Shown here in pieces: positions 62,213 to 64,000 of a DNA stretch of 64,000 bases. This DNA is from Acholeplasma equifetale ATCC 29724 (lineage in GTDB: Bacteria; Bacillota_I; Bacilli_A; Acholeplasmatales; Acholeplasmataceae). The DNA is taken from NCBI RefSeq assembly GCF_000687735.1, contig NZ_JHXL01000003.1, forward strand, positions 1 through 64,000. The letters are read 5' to 3'. The position numbers and the translations under genes are program-made. A model generated the notes under the pieces. That model was not told the DNA's origin. It saw only the letters and a program-made list of their open reading frames with translations, and ran no database searches. The stretch's first letter is position 1; the number at the start of each line of letters is the position of its first letter.

Positions 62213-64000
62213 AAGACCTCCTAGAGCAAAAGTACAAGTTGCTGACTTTTCAGGAACAATGAAGCGATTATTCCGTTATCTTGGTAAAAATTGGATTATT
62301 CTTTTAATTGCTGCGCTATTTGCGATTGTTTCTGGTGTTATTTCAACAATTGTACCAATTTTTGTTGGTAACGCATTATCAAGCTTATACAACCTTTATG
62401 AAGGTGGTAATGGTGTCATTAATATCATTCCTGAATATTTAAATTTTGAAGTATATTTAGATTTATGGCAAACACTTAATTTAATTGTTATATTTGCGTT
62501 TTTATCTTCATTACTTGGATATTTACAAGGATATATGTTAATTGGTATTACACAACGTTTAACATATAAAATGCGTTCAGATTTAGCTGATAAATTAAAT
62601 ACATTACCATTAAGTTTCTTTGATAAATTTAGTTATGGTGATATTTTAAGCCGTATGACAAATGATGTTGATACCATTAACCAAACATTATCAAGTAATA
62701 TTATTGAAATCTTTAGAGCAGTTACATTAATTGTGGCAATTGTAACATTTATGTTTGTTCTCAGATGGGAAATGGCAATTATTGCAGTCGTTATGGTTGT
62801 ATTATCGTTTTTAGTTGCTGCAAGATTTGTAAAAATCTCTCAAAAATTCTTTATGCAACAAGCTAAAAACAGCGGTGACATGAATGGACATGTTGAAGAA
62901 CACTATAACGGTCACTTAATTGTAAAAGTATTTGGTTATGAAGAAAAAGCATTAACAAACTTTAATGAAATTAACGAACGTATTTATGATACGAGCTGGA
63001 AAGCACAATTCGTTTCAGGTATTATGATGCCAGTTCAATTTTTCTTCTCAAATATGGCTTATATTATTGTTGCAATTGTAGGTGGATATTTGGTCATGGA
63101 TGGTAAGATTTTACCTGGTTTAATTCTTACATTTGTTCAATTTATGAGACAAGTATCTAACCCTATTCAAACAATTGGTCAAACAGCATCTGTTCTTCAA
63201 ATGACTGCTGCATCCGCTGAACGTGTTTTCTTTATCTTAGATGCTGAAAGTGAAGAAGATGAATCTCATAAACCACAAATGTTAAATGGTATTAAAGGAC
63301 ACGTCGTCTTTAAAGATGTATATTTTAGCTACGATAAAGAAAGACCTGTAATTCAAGGCTTTAATGCTGAAATTAAACCTGGTCAGACGGTTGCTATTGT
63401 TGGACCAACAGGTGCAGGAAAAACAACAATTGTTAACCTTTTAATGAGATTTTATGAAATTGATCGTGGTGAAATCTTAATTGATGGTGTTAATATTAAA
63501 GATATGAAACGTGATGAAGTAAGAAGTTACTTTGGAATGGTTTTACAAGATACATGGATTTTTGAAGGCACTGTTTATGACAACATTGCATATGGTAAAG
63601 AAAATGCAACCAAAGAAGAAGTAATAGAAGCAGCTAAAAGATCTCAATCTCATCACTTCATACAAAGTTTACCTGATGCGTATAACTTTATGTTATCTGA
63701 AGATGGTTTAAATATTAGTGCCGGTCAAAGACAATTACTAACAATCTCTCGTGCAATGCTTGCAAATAAGCCAATGCTTATTTTAGATGAAGCAACTTCA
63801 AACGTTGATACTCGTACAGAAATTTTAATTCAACAAGCAATGGATAACTTAATGAAAAACCGTACTGCATTTGTTATTGCACATAGATTATCGACGATTA
63901 AAAACGCTGATGTTATTTTTGTGATGAGAGATGGAAACATCATTGAACAAGGAAATCATCAATCATTGATTGAACAAAATGGTTTCTACGCACAACTTTA
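62205..64000 (+). CDS. ABC exporter half-transporter, catalytic subunit (second pair), cut at window edge
   Basis: About 598 residues are visible and the window ends two bases into the next codon (TA), so the stop probably lies at the edge. The N-terminus begins MNRRPPRAKVQVADFSGTMK, then six helices; ATPase motifs are VGPTGAGKTTIV, signature NISAGQRQLLTISRA, Walker B LILDEATSNVD with Glu and IAHRLST. AAGGAGGAATTAGGAA precedes ATG 62205, inside the end of the partner gene (8-bp overlap). It supplies the functional Walker B of the pair. Confidence 0.92.
   Translation, partial: MNRRPPRAKVQVADFSGTMKRLFRYLGKNWIILLIAALFAIVSGVISTIVPIFVGNALSSLYNLYEGGNGVINIIPEYLNFEVYLDLWQTLNLIVIFAFLSSLLGYLQGYMLIGITQRLTYKMRSDLADKLNTLPLSFFDKFSYGDILSRMTNDVDTINQTLSSNIIEIFRAVTLIVAIVTFMFVLRWEMAIIAVVMVVLSFLVAARFVKISQKFFMQQAKNSGDMNGHVEEHYNGHLIVKVFGYEEKALTNFNEINERIYDTSWKAQFVSGIMMPVQFFFSNMAYIIVAIVGGYLVMDGKILPGLILTFVQFMRQVSNPIQTIGQTASVLQMTAASAERVFFILDAESEEDESHKPQMLNGIKGHVVFKDVYFSYDKERPVIQGFNAEIKPGQTVAIVGPTGAGKTTIVNLLMRFYEIDRGEILIDGVNIKDMKRDEVRSYFGMVLQDTWIFEGTVYDNIAYGKENATKEEVIEAAKRSQSHHFIQSLPDAYNFMLSEDGLNISAGQRQLLTISRAMLANKPMLILDEATSNVDTRTEILIQQAMDNLMKNRTAFVIAHRLSTIKNADVIFVMRDGNIIEQGNHQSLIEQNGFYAQL

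Noticed and set aside
1-64000. Mycoplasma/Spiroplasma genetic code (TGA as Trp)
   Set aside because: Many clear genes end in TGA at the expected length (for example the phosphatase at 1094, rsmE at 51763, phoH at 53053) and Trp is encoded by TGG.
1-64000. tRNA, rRNA, CRISPR arrays, insertion sequences, prophage
   Set aside because: All gaps between genes were read; none held a cloverleaf, regular spaced repeats, transposase or phage genes.

Overview
The window is AT-rich, densely coded DNA from a low-GC bacterium of the Bacillota/Mycoplasmatota side. TGA is used throughout as a stop codon, so this is not a code-4 Mycoplasma or Spiroplasma. The conserved order secG, rsmE, rpsU, phoH, ybeY, cdd, era, recO, glyS, dnaG, rpoD, trmK is a shortened version of the Bacillota block. 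A V-type ATPase, a KtrAB system and an NQR-like complex suggest an acholeplasma-like or Izemoplasma-like anaerobic or fermentative bacterium. That placement is inference; no rRNA gene is present to confirm it.

Layout. 1-7425: a capsule/exopolysaccharide locus (tyrosine kinase, PHP phosphatase, three glycosyltransferases, UDP-galactopyranose mutase, flippase) with a DegV gene inside it. 7624-14884: an orphan membrane-anchored protein, an MscS channel, a MetQIN-type importer, an orphan RecF-like ATPase, an aldo/keto reductase and peptidase T. 15097-22551: one long unit made of three small genes that share a bihelical SHOCT-like motif (one is a DUF2089 zinc-ribbon/HTH protein), a heterodimeric ABC exporter and a TldD/TldE pair. 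22705-24885: a DUF1538 membrane protein with two small PII-like proteins. 24989-35487: KtrAB followed by a nine-gene V-type ATPase operon in the order of the Enterococcus hirae ntp operon. 35707-36435: an orphan membrane protein. 36519-40868 (minus strand): NqrBCDEF with no NqrA and a double-FMN-domain NqrC. 41053-43829: a 37-residue leader ORF and two tandem MgtE magnesium transporters. 43892-49984: Gnd and Zwf of the oxidative pentose phosphate pathway, an M32 carboxypeptidase, GalE and an rRNA methyltransferase. 50001-60410: an MBL-fold hydrolase and the housekeeping block. 60458-64000: a second heterodimeric ABC exporter, cut at the window edge.

How it works together. GalE and Glf can supply UDP-galactofuranose to the polysaccharide locus. 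The V-ATPase proteolipid carries all five residues that bind Na+ in the E. hirae c-subunit. KtrAB lies directly upstream and an NQR-type (classically Na+-pumping) complex lies just downstream, so this stretch looks like a sodium-energetics island. The most interesting regulatory candidate is the mgtE leader at 41024-41187: a complete small ORF with an early Pro-Glu-Asp-Asp stretch and two mutually exclusive hairpins, one holding the mgtE Shine-Dalgarno in its loop. No tRNA, rRNA, CRISPR array, insertion sequence or phage gene was seen.
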